Source: Vibrio amylolyticus
GTDB taxonomy: Bacteria; Pseudomonadota; Gammaproteobacteria; Enterobacterales; Vibrionaceae
Direction of reading: 5' to 3'
DNA length: 64,000 nt
Assembly: GCF_023145695.1 (NCBI RefSeq)
Contig: NZ_JAJHVV010000001.1
Span: 124,001-188,000, forward strand
Part shown: positions 35,375 to 45,009 of the stretch, one piece after another
How positions within the stretch are numbered: position 1 is the first letter of the stretch
How the letters are laid out: each line of letters opens with the position of its first letter
The notes under the pieces: model-generated
The model's input: the letters and a program-made list of their open reading frames with translations, nothing else
What the model was told of the DNA's origin: nothing
Database searches by the model: none
Translations under genes and position numbers: made by a program

Positions 35375-36271
35375 CTATTTCGCCGACTTATCCTTTTGAT
35401 AGACTGTTTTCAAGTATTCGTCTTTTTCTTGCCACTGAACATTCAACCATTTATGAAAACGTCGCTTGAACGCCTTATCATTAACGTAATCCCCAGACAC
35501 ATTGTCATCCATCGAATGAACCTTTACATGCACAACGACTTTCGTCAGCTTACCTTTTAGCAGGTCTATAAATGGAGATTGTTGGTTCTCAGGGTAAGCT
35601 AAGGTAACGTCAACAATACCATCAAGAAGATCACCCATCGCGTTTAACGCAAAGGCTACGCCACCCGTTTTAGGTTTGAGAAGATGCTGATAAGGAGTTT
35701 TAGCCGTTGCTAACTTTTCTTGATTTGCTCGTGTACCTTCTACAAAGTTCACTAAGGTTGTAGGTACATTGCTGAATTTCTCACACGCTTTATTAATCGC
35801 GTCAAAATCATCGTTTCTACGTTCTGGGTGCCTGATCAAGTACTCTCTAGAATGGCGCTTCATAAACGGCATGTCTAAACCCCAGCAAGCTAGCCCAACA
35901 AAAGGAACATAAAGTAAGTCATGTTTTAAGAAGAACTTGGTCATCGGTATTTCGTTTTTCAATACTGATGATACGATAACAATATCCGCCCAACTAATAT
36001 GGTTCGACATCATCAAGTACCACTTTTTTCTTGAAAGTGCCTCCTGCCCTTCAATTTTCCATTCTATTTTATTATTTGTATTAAGCATCCATAAATTAAA
36101 CGTTGCCCAAAGCCAAAATTGGCCATTAGCTAAACGAGTAAAAAAGACTTTAACAATACGAAGTGGTAACAGGATTTTGACCAGTGCAAATAGACCAACA
36201 ACAATAGCCGTAATTGCCGTATTCACCGTGACTAAGGTGACAAATAATACAAGACGTAGATTTTCTAACAT
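35375..36271 (-). CDS. Lysophospholipid acyltransferase-family protein (YihG-like)
   Basis: 298 residues from ATG 36271, which directly precedes the first membrane segment; the ATG at 36352 is less likely. Membrane segment about 6-35, then the acyltransferase motifs: NHISWAD (HX4D), the PFVGLACWGLDMPFMKR block, FVEGTRAN and the late VTLAYP. E. coli YihG transfers acyl chains to 1-acylglycerol-3-phosphate at the inner membrane. Monocistronic and convergent with the cold-shock gene. Confidence 0.9.
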   Translation of the reverse strand: MLENLRLVLFVTLVTVNTAITAIVVGLFALVKILLPLRIVKVFFTRLANGQFWLWATFNLWMLNTNNKIEWKIEGQEALSRKKWYLMMSNHISWADIVIVSSVLKNEIPMTKFFLKHDLLYVPFVGLACWGLDMPFMKRHSREYLIRHPERRNDDFDAINKACEKFSNVPTTLVNFVEGTRANQEKLATAKTPYQHLLKPKTGGVAFALNAMGDLLDGIVDVTLAYPENQQSPFIDLLKGKLTKVVVHVKVHSMDDNVSGDYVNDKAFKRRFHKWLNVQWQEKDEYLKTVYQKDKSAK

Positions 36272-36683
36272 TACTTCAATTTCTAAGGAATAAACCTCTA
36301 TTATAACCAATAATGGGTTGATTTCGTAACAGTTTAATAAACCTTTCAACAATTGTTAGCATTTAGAATAAATGCGCACAATCTGGTAAAAAAACCTTGT
36401 TTTGTTAGATCGTTAAATATCGGTTGATGTTAGCGACCAAAAGCCTCAAAATGGCGCACTTTTTATCTATTAGGCAGTTTGTCTTAAACACCAAGCTTCC
36501 TCATTTGAGCATTTCCACCGTACTGAACACGTTCATCAAAACGATGAATACACACTCGAAACGAAACTGAATTTTTGCTAATTACTCTATTTAGCACTAG
36601 CTTCTTATTGAGTGTTGATTGTTCGTGTTTCGATAAGTACGCGGCTGAGATGCTACTTTCATTGTTAATTGAGAATCAAATAT
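36272..36683 (+). promoter_or_regulatory. 412-base gap, probable long leader of rhlE
   Basis: No coding frame is convincing. DEAD-box helicase genes of cold-adapted bacteria often have leaders of several hundred bases, and this region also holds the divergent acyltransferase promoter. I could not fix promoters or a fold. Confidence 0.4.
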
Positions 36684-38033
36684 ATGGGTTTTACCTCACT
36701 CGGTCTTTCTGCTCCAATTTTAAAAGCAATTAAAGAACAAGGTTATGACACACCTTCCCCTATTCAAGCACAAGCGATCCCAGCTGTGCTTGAAGGAAAA
36801 GACGTTATGGCAGCAGCACAAACGGGAACAGGTAAAACAGCAGGCTTTACGCTACCAATCCTTGAAGGGCTAACAAATGGTCCGCGAGTGAAAAGCAATC
36901 ATGTTCGAGCTCTTATACTAACGCCAACACGAGAACTCGCCGCTCAAATTAATGAGAACGTAGCAAAATATAGCTGCCACCTGCCGTTAAGTTCAGCCGT
37001 TGTATTTGGTGGTGTTAAGATTAATCCTCAGATGATGAGACTGCGTCAGGGCTGTGATGTCCTTGTTGCCACGCCTGGTCGCCTTATCGATCTCTTTAAC
37101 CAAAAAGCAATCAAGTTCTCTCAACTCGAAGTTCTCGTTCTTGATGAAGCTGACCGTATGCTTGATATGGGCTTTATTCGTGACATTCGAAAAATCCTAA
37201 ATTTACTGCCTAAACAGCGTCAAAACCTACTGTTTTCAGCGACTTTTTCGGATGAGATTAAAGATTTAGCAAAAGGTTTAGTAAACAACCCCGTAGAAAT
37301 TTCAGTGAGCCCTGCAAACTCAACGGCAAGAACGGTTGAACAATGCATCTTCCCTGCAGATAAAAAACAGAAAGCACCCATGCTGGTTAAGCTCATCAAA
37401 GATGGAAACTGGCAACAAGTTCTTGTTTTTAGCCGAACAAAGCATGGCGCAAATAAGCTGTCTCATTATCTCAACGATCAAGGGATTACTTCTGCCCCTA
37501 TTCATGGCAACAAAAGCCAAGGAGCAAGAACAAAAGCGTTAGCTAACTTCAAATCGGGTGAAATTCGCGTATTAGTCGCAACTGATATCGCCGCTCGTGG
37601 TATCGATATTCCGCAACTACCTCAAGTTGTGAACTTTGATTTACCAAACATATCGGAAGATTATGTTCACCGAATCGGTCGTACTGGCCGTGCTGGCGAA
37701 GTTGGTAAAGCGATTTCACTGGTTTGCGCTGATGAAGCTGCTGATCTGTTTGGCATTGAGCGCTTGATTCAACAGCTACTTACTCGCCACGAATTGGAAG
37801 GTTTTAAGCCGCAAAACGTTCTACCGGAATCAAGACTGGATACGCGTCCTATTAAGCCAAAGAAACCGAAAAAACCTAAGAAGCCAAGAACTGGGCATGC
37901 AGACGGTCAACGTTCTGGTGAGAATGCGCGAGGACACAAACCTGCAGGAAAAAATAAGCGCCATGTTGGGGGCAATAAGTCTGAAGGCGGTGCAGCAAAT
38001 AAACCAAAGCGCCGTCAGTTCAAAAAGCCATAA
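36684..38033 (+). CDS. rhlE: DEAD-box RNA helicase RhlE
   Basis: 449 residues from ATG 36684. Q motif [14 protein letters not shown], Walker [32 protein letters not shown], the C-terminal [11 protein letters not shown] and [10 protein letters not shown] are all intact. A basic Lys/Pro/Gly tail (about 395-449, [12 protein letters not shown]) is typical of RhlE and aids RNA binding. Ribosome assembly or RNA decay role in the cytoplasm. Terminator follows. Confidence 0.93.
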   Translation: MGFTSLGLSAPILKAIKEQGYDTPSPIQAQAIPAVLEGKDVMAAAQTGTGKTAGFTLPILEGLTNGPRVKSNHVRALILTPTRELAAQINENVAKYSCHLPLSSAVVFGGVKINPQMMRLRQGCDVLVATPGRLIDLFNQKAIKFSQLEVLVLDEADRMLDMGFIRDIRKILNLLPKQRQNLLFSATFSDEIKDLAKGLVNNPVEISVSPANSTARTVEQCIFPADKKQKAPMLVKLIKDGNWQQVLVFSRTKHGANKLSHYLNDQGITSAPIHGNKSQGARTKALANFKSGEIRVLVATDIAARGIDIPQLPQVVNFDLPNISEDYVHRIGRTGRAGEVGKAISLVCADEAADLFGIERLIQQLLTRHELEGFKPQNVLPESRLDTRPIKPKKPKKPKKPRTGHADGQRSGENARGHKPAGKNKRHVGGNKSEGGAANKPKRRQFKKP

Positions 38034-38109
38034 CAGAGTAATAAACCTAGCTAAGAAGCCCTTGCTTAACTTAAGTTAGCTTTGGTCAGGTTTGATTAGA
38101 TTAATAATA

Positions 38110-38137
38110 AACGGTGCGATTTCTCACCGTTTTTTTA
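38110..38137 (+). terminator. Terminator of rhlE
   Basis: AACGGTG (38110-38116) and CACCGTT (38125-38131) followed by seven T. Confidence 0.93.
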
Positions 38138-38170
38138 TAACTGCTGTTCACTTACTCTGGTTTCGATGAC

Positions 38171-38299
38171 TCAACGGGTCACTTTGCGATACCGTTTAAA
38201 ATGACGATGAAATAAACTCATGTCCCCATAACCAGATTCATGGGCAATCACTTCAACTGGCTTAGGGTGCAAGGAGTATAGAGTGAATTCAACCTCACT
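38171..38299 (-). pseudogene. Fragment of an AraC-family regulator
   Basis: A 42-codon minus-strand frame between stops reads LHPKPVEVIAHESGYGDMSL and on through FHRHFKRYRKVTR, the second helix-turn-helix and recognition segment of AraC/XylS regulators (I-x-x-I-A-x-x-x-G-Y-x-x-x-S-x-F-x-R-x-F-K). The rest of the gene is absent and the fragment ends before the usual Pro-Ser-x-Tyr-Arg. It lies between rhlE and the deaminase gene. Confidence 0.7.
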
Positions 38300-38337
38300 C
38301 TATAACTGCTACTCAAGCTAGTCCTTATTAATACTGA

Positions 38338-39357
38338 CTAAATCACGCCACTTTGAACTAAATAGTCCGTGATCTGTGTTTTCATCTCCGTTTTGTGTAT
38401 ATCGTCAACGAAGCTTGCTTCTACTGCATTAAACGAAAACTGAGCTAACTGTTCATTAGTAACGTAAAGGCTGCGTGCGATTGCATTGAAGTTATCATTC
38501 ATGTATCCACCAAAATAAGCCGGATCATCTGAATTAACGGTGACACATAATCCCTTTTTCAATAGCTCAACGATATTATGCTGTTCCATCGACTCAAAGA
38601 CCTTCAGCTTTACGTTAGATAATGGGCACACGGTCAATGGCATGCGGGATTCAATCAATTGATTGACTAAGACACTGTCCTCAACACAACGAACGCCATG
38701 GTCAATACGGGAAATATTCAGTAATACCAGTGCATTGGTGATATTACTAGCAGGGCCTTCCTCGCCTGCATGGGCAACGGTTTTATAGCCATGCTTTAGA
38801 GACTCATCAAATACACGCTGAAACTTCTCTGGTGGATGGCCTAATTCTGAAGAATCCAATCCTACCCCGATAATTTTGTCTTTATAAGGCAAAGACTGAG
38901 CAAGAGTTTCAAACGCAGATTCTTCGTCTAAATGACGTAGAAAGCACATAATTAATTGACTCGAAATACCAAGCTTTTTTTTCCCATCAGTTAAGGCGCG
39001 ATCAATGCCACCAACCACAACCCCAAAATCAATACCTCTCTCGAGATGGGTTTGGGGATCGAAGAATATTTCAGTATGAATCACGTTATCTTGCTTACAA
39101 CGTAACAAATATGCCCACGTAAGGTCATAAAAATCTTTCTCGTGAATTAGAACGTTAGCACCTTGGTAATAGATATCGAGAAAGGATTGTAAGTCATCAA
39201 ATTCGTAAGCCTTTCTTACTTCTTCGGGAGAATGAAAAGGTAGAGAGATATTATTGCGCTTCGAAAGTTCAAACATCATTTCAGGCTCTAATGAACCTTC
39301 GATGTGCATATGCAGCTCTATTTTCGGTAAGTTCTGAATAAAAGATTGTTGATCCAT
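38338..39357 (-). CDS. Adenine deaminase (adenosine deaminase superfamily)
   Basis: 339 residues from ATG 39357 (AGGGGTG upstream). Predicted to convert adenine to hypoxanthine for purine salvage. Zinc ligands: HMH in [18 protein letters not shown], His in VAHAGEEG, Asp in [10 protein letters not shown]. The catalytic Glu is in HAGEEG and the conserved His in SRIDHGVRC. The phrases [18 protein letters not shown] and [13 protein letters not shown] follow the bacterial adenine deaminase group rather than true adenosine deaminases. Confidence 0.85.
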   Translation of the reverse strand: MDQQSFIQNLPKIELHMHIEGSLEPEMMFELSKRNNISLPFHSPEEVRKAYEFDDLQSFLDIYYQGANVLIHEKDFYDLTWAYLLRCKQDNVIHTEIFFDPQTHLERGIDFGVVVGGIDRALTDGKKKLGISSQLIMCFLRHLDEESAFETLAQSLPYKDKIIGVGLDSSELGHPPEKFQRVFDESLKHGYKTVAHAGEEGPASNITNALVLLNISRIDHGVRCVEDSVLVNQLIESRMPLTVCPLSNVKLKVFESMEQHNIVELLKKGLCVTVNSDDPAYFGGYMNDNFNAIARSLYVTNEQLAQFSFNAVEASFVDDIHKTEMKTQITDYLVQSGVI

Positions 39358-39439
39358 TATCACCCCTATTTCTTGATTATATTTCTTATTTGAATGATTT
39401 CATAAAAGGAAAATAAAAAAAGATTAGTTTTATAATACC

Positions 39440-40783
39440 TTAGCTCGCTTTATCCTCTGAAGGCTCCACTAATTGTACGCCATAATAGGTACAGCCTTGC
39501 TTTTGCTTCGCTTTATACATTGCTTGATCAGCTATCTCCAATAGTTCATCTATTTGTGAAGATTGTTGCGGATATAGGCTAACACCAATACTGCACATAA
39601 CGGAAAAGCTCTCTCCTTCAATGTCCATTGGTTGCTCTAATATATTCAGCAAACTCTCTAATTTTAACTCGATCGCCTCTGTATTGCGCAATGCGTTCAT
39701 ACAGATAATGAATTCGTCGCCACCAACCCGCCCGATGAAATCGGTAGGGCGTGTATTATCCTTTAACCTTGAAACATAAGTGACGAGAACTTTATCTCCA
39801 ACATGATGACCTTTTGTGTCGTTTATCTGTTTAAAGTTATCTAGGTCAAGAAACAATAACGCTCCCATAAGGTCTGTACGGTTTAACCCATTAATTTCAC
39901 TTTCCAGTTGAATATAAAGTGAACGACGATTTAAAACACCAGTTAAAGGATCATGTTCAGAAAGGTATTTAAGTCTGTCTTTTTGCTGCTTTAGAAAAGA
40001 AGTCTTTGAGTCAATTTCATTTTCAAGTTGCGTTTTTGTAATTATATTTTGCTGCAATGAACTTTTCATTTCATTAAAAAAATTCGCTATTGCTAAAAAT
40101 TCTTTATCAAGTTTTGGAGTGGATATTCGACTCGATAAATCACCAGTCGACAAGCTGTGTATTCCCGCCTTGAGTAAGATTGAACCCACTTTAAACTGCT
40201 TATAAATAAGCAAGCTTAGCACCACCACAAATGAGGTAAATAGAAAAATAGTCACTGTCATTGCCAGCAAGTCAGACTCTTGATTTCTTTGATTTTGAGT
40301 AAGAACACTCTTTTGTAAGTGGTACAACTCTTCAGTCATACTCTGAGCAATCATATTATAACGCGAATGTAACAATGCTAGAGCTTCTCCATTAGAACTT
40401 TCATTATTCCTAGAGTGCTCATAAATACCCTGTTTAGATTGATAAAGTGACCGCTCTTTAAGCAAAAGTACCGCTAAGCTTTGATTCATCTGCTGCAAGT
40501 TTTTAATATAAGACAACGACTTAAATTGAGTATTTAGACTCGTTGATAAACTCTGCTGTGCAATGTAAACCTCCTCTAAACTATTTTTATCAGCGTATTG
40601 TAGAAAAACCCACAATTGACTTCGCAAAAGATCAACTTTTGATTGAATAAGGATAATGCGCTCAAGACGATAGTTATTTAACTGCTGTTCTCGCTTTAGA
40701 TTCCATAGTGAAGCGGTGACCACAACAGCGAGCAGCACAACACTCACTATTAATAATTTTAATTTACTGAGAATGGAATTCAT
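39440..40783 (-). CDS. GGDEF diguanylate cyclase paired with a binding protein
   Basis: 447 residues. Membrane segment about 8-27, helical periplasmic domain of about 145 residues, second membrane segment about 174-195, HAMP linker, coiled coil and a GGDEF domain. The active site GGDEF is intact and is preceded by RPTD, a complete inhibitory site. Its ATG shares its first base with the stop of the upstream binding-protein gene, so both are made together. The pairing recalls NspS-MbaA of Vibrio cholerae, where a periplasmic binding protein controls a GGDEF membrane enzyme. Confidence 0.92.
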   Translation of the reverse strand: MNSILSKLKLLIVSVVLLAVVVTASLWNLKREQQLNNYRLERIILIQSKVDLLRSQLWVFLQYADKNSLEEVYIAQQSLSTSLNTQFKSLSYIKNLQQMNQSLAVLLLKERSLYQSKQGIYEHSRNNESSNGEALALLHSRYNMIAQSMTEELYHLQKSVLTQNQRNQESDLLAMTVTIFLFTSFVVVLSLLIYKQFKVGSILLKAGIHSLSTGDLSSRISTPKLDKEFLAIANFFNEMKSSLQQNIITKTQLENEIDSKTSFLKQQKDRLKYLSEHDPLTGVLNRRSLYIQLESEINGLNRTDLMGALLFLDLDNFKQINDTKGHHVGDKVLVTYVSRLKDNTRPTDFIGRVGGDEFIICMNALRNTEAIELKLESLLNILEQPMDIEGESFSVMCSIGVSLYPQQSSQIDELLEIADQAMYKAKQKQGCTYYGVQLVEPSEDKAS

Positions 40784-41778
40784 TATGGACGCCTGACTTG
40801 GCTATGTAATACTTGCTCTAGAGCTCTAGGAGATAACACTTGACGAAAGTCCGGCACACTTCCCTCGACTAAGTTTGAATCAATTGCCCAACGAGACTGT
40901 AGCTGTAAATTAGATAAAAGAGCGTTTCCTATTGAAAGTCTAAATGTGTAATCCTCCCATTGCCACGCTAATTGAGCGCTAGGGATATCGAGAGCTTTTG
41001 CTACAATGTCTTGTGCTTGTTTGGGGTTATTCGTCATCCACTCGATCGAGTTTTCAAGTACAGTCAAAATCTCTACCGTTTCATCGCTTAATTGTGCTTC
41101 AGTTGCATCTCTAGTCAACAAATTAAAAGTCAGCTGATATATGCCATCTAAGCTTAGATTTAGGATCTCTTCAGACGTAGACATGAGCAAATAACCGTAG
41201 GGTTCCCATACAGAAACCGCATCGACCTGTCCTTCTAATAATGCCCGATTCAACTCTTGAGGAGGTAAATAGACCCGCTCTAGTGCCATCGCCTTTAAAT
41301 TGTTAGCGATAAGCAAAGAGTCAAAATAAAACTCACTTGCACTTGCTTTCACTATTCCAACTCGTTTCCCCTTTAAATCACTCACTGAACGAATATTACT
41401 TATAGATTTCGTCAACAGCTTCAAATCACTGCCTGACTCAACAAAACAGGTAAGCAACGCTATGTCTTGATACTCAAAGCTCTTAAACATTACGACAGAC
41501 TCAGAAGCTGTCGCAAAGTCAACTTCATCATTAAGCAGTGCTTCAGCACAAGCAACCCCTCCAAAACAAGGGACGACTTCAATATTGAGGTTTCGTTTTT
41601 CAAAAAGATTGAAATGCGAGGCAACAATAAACGGCGAAGAAAGAGGGGTTTGGGACACAGCTATTTTTATTCTAACACTAGGCTTTCCAGAGTCATTTGC
41701 TAACTCTAAAGGGTGAAAATAAAATAGACCAATGACACCTAAGCAAAAAACGATACCTACGCCCACTATATTTTTCAT
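40783..41778 (-). CDS. NMT1/THI5-like (SsuA/TauA-type) periplasmic binding protein
   Basis: 331 residues from ATG 41778 (AGG nine bases upstream; ATG 41796 and TTG 41808 are alternatives). An N-terminal hydrophobic segment (IVGVGIVFCLGVIGLFYF) is a signal or anchor. The fold shows IKIAVSQTPLSSPFIVA, VDFATASESVVMF, LKGKRVGIVKASASEFYFDS and VDAVSVWEPYG, as in binding proteins for sulfonates, taurine or pyrimidine precursors. No permease or ATPase adjoins it; the partner is the cyclase with a one-base overlap. Its ligand probably sets cyclase activity. Confidence 0.87.
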   Translation of the reverse strand: MKNIVGVGIVFCLGVIGLFYFHPLELANDSGKPSVRIKIAVSQTPLSSPFIVASHFNLFEKRNLNIEVVPCFGGVACAEALLNDEVDFATASESVVMFKSFEYQDIALLTCFVESGSDLKLLTKSISNIRSVSDLKGKRVGIVKASASEFYFDSLLIANNLKAMALERVYLPPQELNRALLEGQVDAVSVWEPYGYLLMSTSEEILNLSLDGIYQLTFNLLTRDATEAQLSDETVEILTVLENSIEWMTNNPKQAQDIVAKALDIPSAQLAWQWEDYTFRLSIGNALLSNLQLQSRWAIDSNLVEGSVPDFRQVLSPRALEQVLHSQVRRP

Positions 41779-41919
41779 ATGTATAAACCTATTCATCCAT
41801 ATTAGCAATGGAACTAAAAGATCAAGTAAACCTAACTAGTTCATTTAAATATAGTTCATTGCATTGAAAATGGAGCGGTATCGTCGAAGAATGAGAGTGA
41901 ATCTGATCTAAGTCAACTT

Positions 41920-41955
41920 GCTAAAAAGTCCATTTATAAAAGTGAACTTTTTAGC
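41920..41955 (-). terminator. Hairpin downstream of the TrmY-like gene
   Basis: GCTAAAAAGT (41920-41929) and ACTTTTTAGC (41946-41955) pair perfectly, with further partial pairing inside. The T tract lies inside the stem. Probably ends the minus-strand methyltransferase gene 88 bases upstream. Confidence 0.5.
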
Positions 41956-42042
41956 ATTAAAACAACGCCAGCAGTGAAGGTATATTACTGCAAGTAATTC
42001 GATAGGCGGGCTCTGATCGTGTTGGTATGTATTACCTTGAAC

Positions 42043-42642
42043 TTAACTAAATTGAATATCTAACTCATTTTGAATCAACACAATACATTGGGAAGCAAAT
42101 AACATTTTCGGCCCCAGGCTGATTTTTTGAGTATTCAATCTTTTCAAACTGTTCCAGGACTTCTTAGGCATAGGGATATGGTCAGTCAGCAGAAAACAAG
42201 CATCGTGCGCCAATTCAATATCTCTTACTGAGTCGCCTTTTTTATCCATGAGATAAAGCTGATACGTTTCCGATAATCTTTGTACTAAACGTTCAAAACT
42301 CACCGTCTCAACAGTAATTCCAGATTCAACATCTCGTAATTGCTCTTTCTCCATACCAGCCGAGAACTCAAGCGCATTCGCAATTTTATTGATCAATGCT
42401 TGCTCATGAAATCCACCAATATTGCGCAGTTCACTCGACTGGAAACGAACTGTTCGAGAGAAGTCTTTTGTACTTTCAATAACTAAATAAACTTCAACAT
42501 CGTCTCGGTGTGATTGAGCGGTAAAAATGGCATTCATTAGCACATGAGCAAGTATTTCAGTGTGCGCTTCTTCTCCTACTGAGGCTAGGAAGGTATTTTT
42601 ATCCGTTGAAGCAGCTCGGGCTCGTACAACAAAGGCTCTCAT
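42043..42642 (-). CDS. TrmY-family putative pseudouridine methyltransferase
   Basis: 199 residues from ATG 42642 (AGAG upstream), the standard family length; an upstream ATG at 42720 adds an atypical N-terminus. The opening MRAFVVRARAAS, the DVEVYLVIESTKDFSRTVRF block and the late DACFLLTDHIP and KISLGPKMLFASQCIVLIQN match the TrmY/SPOUT family. In archaea TrmY methylates pseudouridine 54 of tRNA. The gammaproteobacterial members have an unproven target. Confidence 0.87.
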   Translation of the reverse strand: MRAFVVRARAASTDKNTFLASVGEEAHTEILAHVLMNAIFTAQSHRDDVEVYLVIESTKDFSRTVRFQSSELRNIGGFHEQALINKIANALEFSAGMEKEQLRDVESGITVETVSFERLVQRLSETYQLYLMDKKGDSVRDIELAHDACFLLTDHIPMPKKSWNSLKRLNTQKISLGPKMLFASQCIVLIQNELDIQFS

Positions 42643-42841
42643 ATTTGGACTCTTTAACTTATTCAAACAACAAAGATTGTCGCTCATCATCTGATGAACA
42701 GGAAGAAAAGAGGATACCATACAGAGAATAATCTAAAACACCAGAATAGAACCGATAGGATTGAGTTTAAAACAAGAAACTCTCGGCATCGCCTCCCATT
42801 ATAAATAGGAGGCATCACCTCAGATGAACGAGATCGCGCGC

Positions 42842-43060
42842 TTAATGCTCTACACCCGAAGGGTTAAAACCAAATTCACTTTGCTCATACACTTGTGAGA
42901 GTGATTTAGTTCGCGCTTTTTTCCGTCGGCGTTTATTCGTCTCTAAACCGTCGTTTTCTTGTAAAGCCTGTTCATGCTCTTTCGCTGAATCGACAAATGC
43001 TTGGTTACTCAAAGCTTCTTGTCGTAAACGATTGACTCGTTCTAGGGTTTCCCACAACAT
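42842..43060 (-). CDS. 72-residue charged protein under LexA-type boxes
   Basis: ATG at 43060 with GAGGTG six bases upstream. Soluble and strongly charged: helical N-terminal half (LERVNRLRQEALSNQAFVDS, HEQALQEND) and a basic patch (NKRRRKKARTKS). No family recognised. Two sites of the form CTG-N10-CAG lie at 43081-43096 and 43130-43145, the nearer overlapping a plausible -10, so SOS induction is predicted. The basic patch suggests nucleic-acid contact; that is inference. Confidence 0.7.
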   Translation of the reverse strand: MLWETLERVNRLRQEALSNQAFVDSAKEHEQALQENDGLETNKRRRKKARTKSLSQVYEQSEFGFNPSGVEH

Positions 43061-43080
43061 ATTTCACCTCAAAAATAACA

Positions 43081-43096
43081 CTGTATGTATAATCAG
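43081..43096 (-). promoter_or_regulatory. LexA (SOS) box, proximal
   Basis: CTGTATGTATAATCAG with flanking ACA and TATA matches CTG-N10-CAG. It lies 21 bases upstream of the start codon. On the minus strand TTGTGT and TATACT with a 16-base spacer could be the promoter, and TATACT overlaps this box. Confidence 0.75.
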
Positions 43097-43129
43097 TATA
43101 TGCGCAAAATCTAGATACACAAGTTTTTA

Positions 43130-43145
43130 CTGTATAAAAAACCAG
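43130..43145 (-). promoter_or_regulatory. LexA (SOS) box, distal
   Basis: TACTGTATAAAAAACCAGTA keeps CTG-N10-CAG and the flanking TA. It lies 34 bases from the proximal box and 86 bases upstream of the divergent gene at 43231, so it could affect both. Confidence 0.7.
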
Positions 43146-43230
43146 TAAAATCAAATCTAGACCTAAACCTTGCTCCAATTAATCTGTACTAAACTAAATT
43201 GATTGGGAGTTAATCGAGGTTTAATTAAGC

Positions 43231-45009
43231 ATGAAACGATACCTTTTGGCATCTAGCAGAGCCTTAGTAACGATCGATAAACCCTTCTTTATTTCGCTAT
43301 TATTTATACTACTTCTACCTTTCACGGCTCAATCTAGCCAAACAAAGTTAAAACCCACCGAACAACTTAGTTCAATATATATCAACGACATAGCAGAGTT
43401 TTTCATTAACTCTTCTATCAGTCTAAATGAACGAAAAGCGGAACTAGATTGGTTTCAAACGGCATCTTCTCCCTATAAAGGAATAAAGATCACAGTCATT
43501 TCAGAAGACATCCCGACTCATCGATACGAATCTCAATACTTAGCCAAAATATTTACTCAGCTCACCGGAATACAAGTTAGCCATGAAATTACCGGGGAGG
43601 ATGATCTCGTCAAGCGCCTCCAACTTCAAATGACGTCGGGGCTTCATATCTATGATGGTTATATTAATGACAGTGATTTTATTGGGACTCACATTCGTTC
43701 TGACCACGTCGTGCCACTGTCTGACTTTGTTACTAATGAGTGGAAAGAAATAACCCTTCCAACACTCGATTTTGATGACTTTATTGGCATTAATTTTACT
43801 AAGGATGCTCAAGGAACTATCTATCAATTACCAGATCAGCAGTTTGCCAATTTATACTGGTATCGCCATGACTGGTTCTCAAACCCTGAATTTCAAGATA
43901 AATTCAAAGCGAAGTATGGCTACGAGTTGGCTGTTCCCCAGAACTGGCAGGCCTACGAAGATATTGCTCAGTTTTTCACAGTTGATATCAAAGAAATCGA
44001 TGGCAAACGTATTTGGGGACATTTTGATTATGCGAAGTATGAGCCTTCCTTGGGTTGGCGAATCTCAGACTCTTGGTTGAGTTTGGCGGGGGTTAATGAT
44101 GTAGGTCTACCTAGCGGACTCCCCGTTGGTGACTGGGGAATTCGAGCTGAAAAGTGTACTCCCGTGGGCGCAAGCGTTTCTAGGGGCGGTGCTCTAAATA
44201 GCCCTGCTGCCATTTACGCCCTAGAAAAGTATAAGTTTTGGCTTGAAAACTATGCGCCTCCTGAATCAAAACAGTTAACCTTTCGAACGGCTGCTCAGTT
44301 TCTTTCTCAAGGTAGTGTCGCGCAACAGATATTTTGGTACAGCGCCTTTGTTCCTATTCTTTTAGATGAGAAATCTAAAGTTGTCGATGAGAACGGAGAT
44401 CCGTTATGGCGTCTTGCTCCCTCACCTCGCGGTAAATACTGGCAAGAAGGTATGAAGTCAGGGTATCAAGATGCCGGGTCTTGGACTTTTCTTCACTCAA
44501 CACCCGACAAACAAAAAGAAGCTGCATGGCTCTATGCTCAGTTTACGGTTTCCAAAACCGTATCATTTGACAAGTTACTCAATGGTTTTACGCCAATAAG
44601 ACATTCAGATATTCAGTCACAAGCCTTTACCTATATGCAAACACGTTTAGGGGGACTGGTTGAATTCTACCAGAGTGATGCAAAGAATGTCTGGACACCT
44701 TCTGGTGTGAATATTCCAGACTATTCAGCAATGGCGGCCATGTGGTGGCAACATATTGGCGAATATCTTTATGGTGATATCAGCGCTAGAGAAACACTCT
44801 TTAAACTGGCTGGAAAGTTTGATCAACATATGCAAACACTGTCAAAAACATCCGATCACCAATGCGCGCCAGAGTTAAATATGATTTCAGATCCAGAACT
44901 ATGGCTCAGCCGCCTAGGCGCTCCTTGGAAAGAAATAACTAAGGAACAAAAAGGGGTCACTCTTCCATTTTCAGAGGTTTATAAACGATGGAATACAGAC
45001 AATCGTTAG
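43231..45009 (+). CDS. Large orphan family-1 solute-binding protein
   Basis: 592 residues with a hydrophobic export signal (about 18-36, FFISLLFILLLPFTAQSS). Family-1 extracellular binding protein of the long (570-600 residue) type, like the glycerol/polyol binding proteins of rhizobia: YESQYLAKIFTQLTGIQVS, YQLPDQQFANLYWYRHDWF, VPQNWQAYEDIAQFF, AWLYAQFTVSKTVS, FTPIRHSDI. It overlaps the next gene by 22 bases. No permease or ATPase is adjacent. Ligand not assignable; a sugar alcohol or glycoside is a guess. Confidence 0.85.
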   Translation: MKRYLLASSRALVTIDKPFFISLLFILLLPFTAQSSQTKLKPTEQLSSIYINDIAEFFINSSISLNERKAELDWFQTASSPYKGIKITVISEDIPTHRYESQYLAKIFTQLTGIQVSHEITGEDDLVKRLQLQMTSGLHIYDGYINDSDFIGTHIRSDHVVPLSDFVTNEWKEITLPTLDFDDFIGINFTKDAQGTIYQLPDQQFANLYWYRHDWFSNPEFQDKFKAKYGYELAVPQNWQAYEDIAQFFTVDIKEIDGKRIWGHFDYAKYEPSLGWRISDSWLSLAGVNDVGLPSGLPVGDWGIRAEKCTPVGASVSRGGALNSPAAIYALEKYKFWLENYAPPESKQLTFRTAAQFLSQGSVAQQIFWYSAFVPILLDEKSKVVDENGDPLWRLAPSPRGKYWQEGMKSGYQDAGSWTFLHSTPDKQKEAAWLYAQFTVSKTVSFDKLLNGFTPIRHSDIQSQAFTYMQTRLGGLVEFYQSDAKNVWTPSGVNIPDYSAMAAMWWQHIGEYLYGDISARETLFKLAGKFDQHMQTLSKTSDHQCAPELNMISDPELWLSRLGAPWKEITKEQKGVTLPFSEVYKRWNTDNR

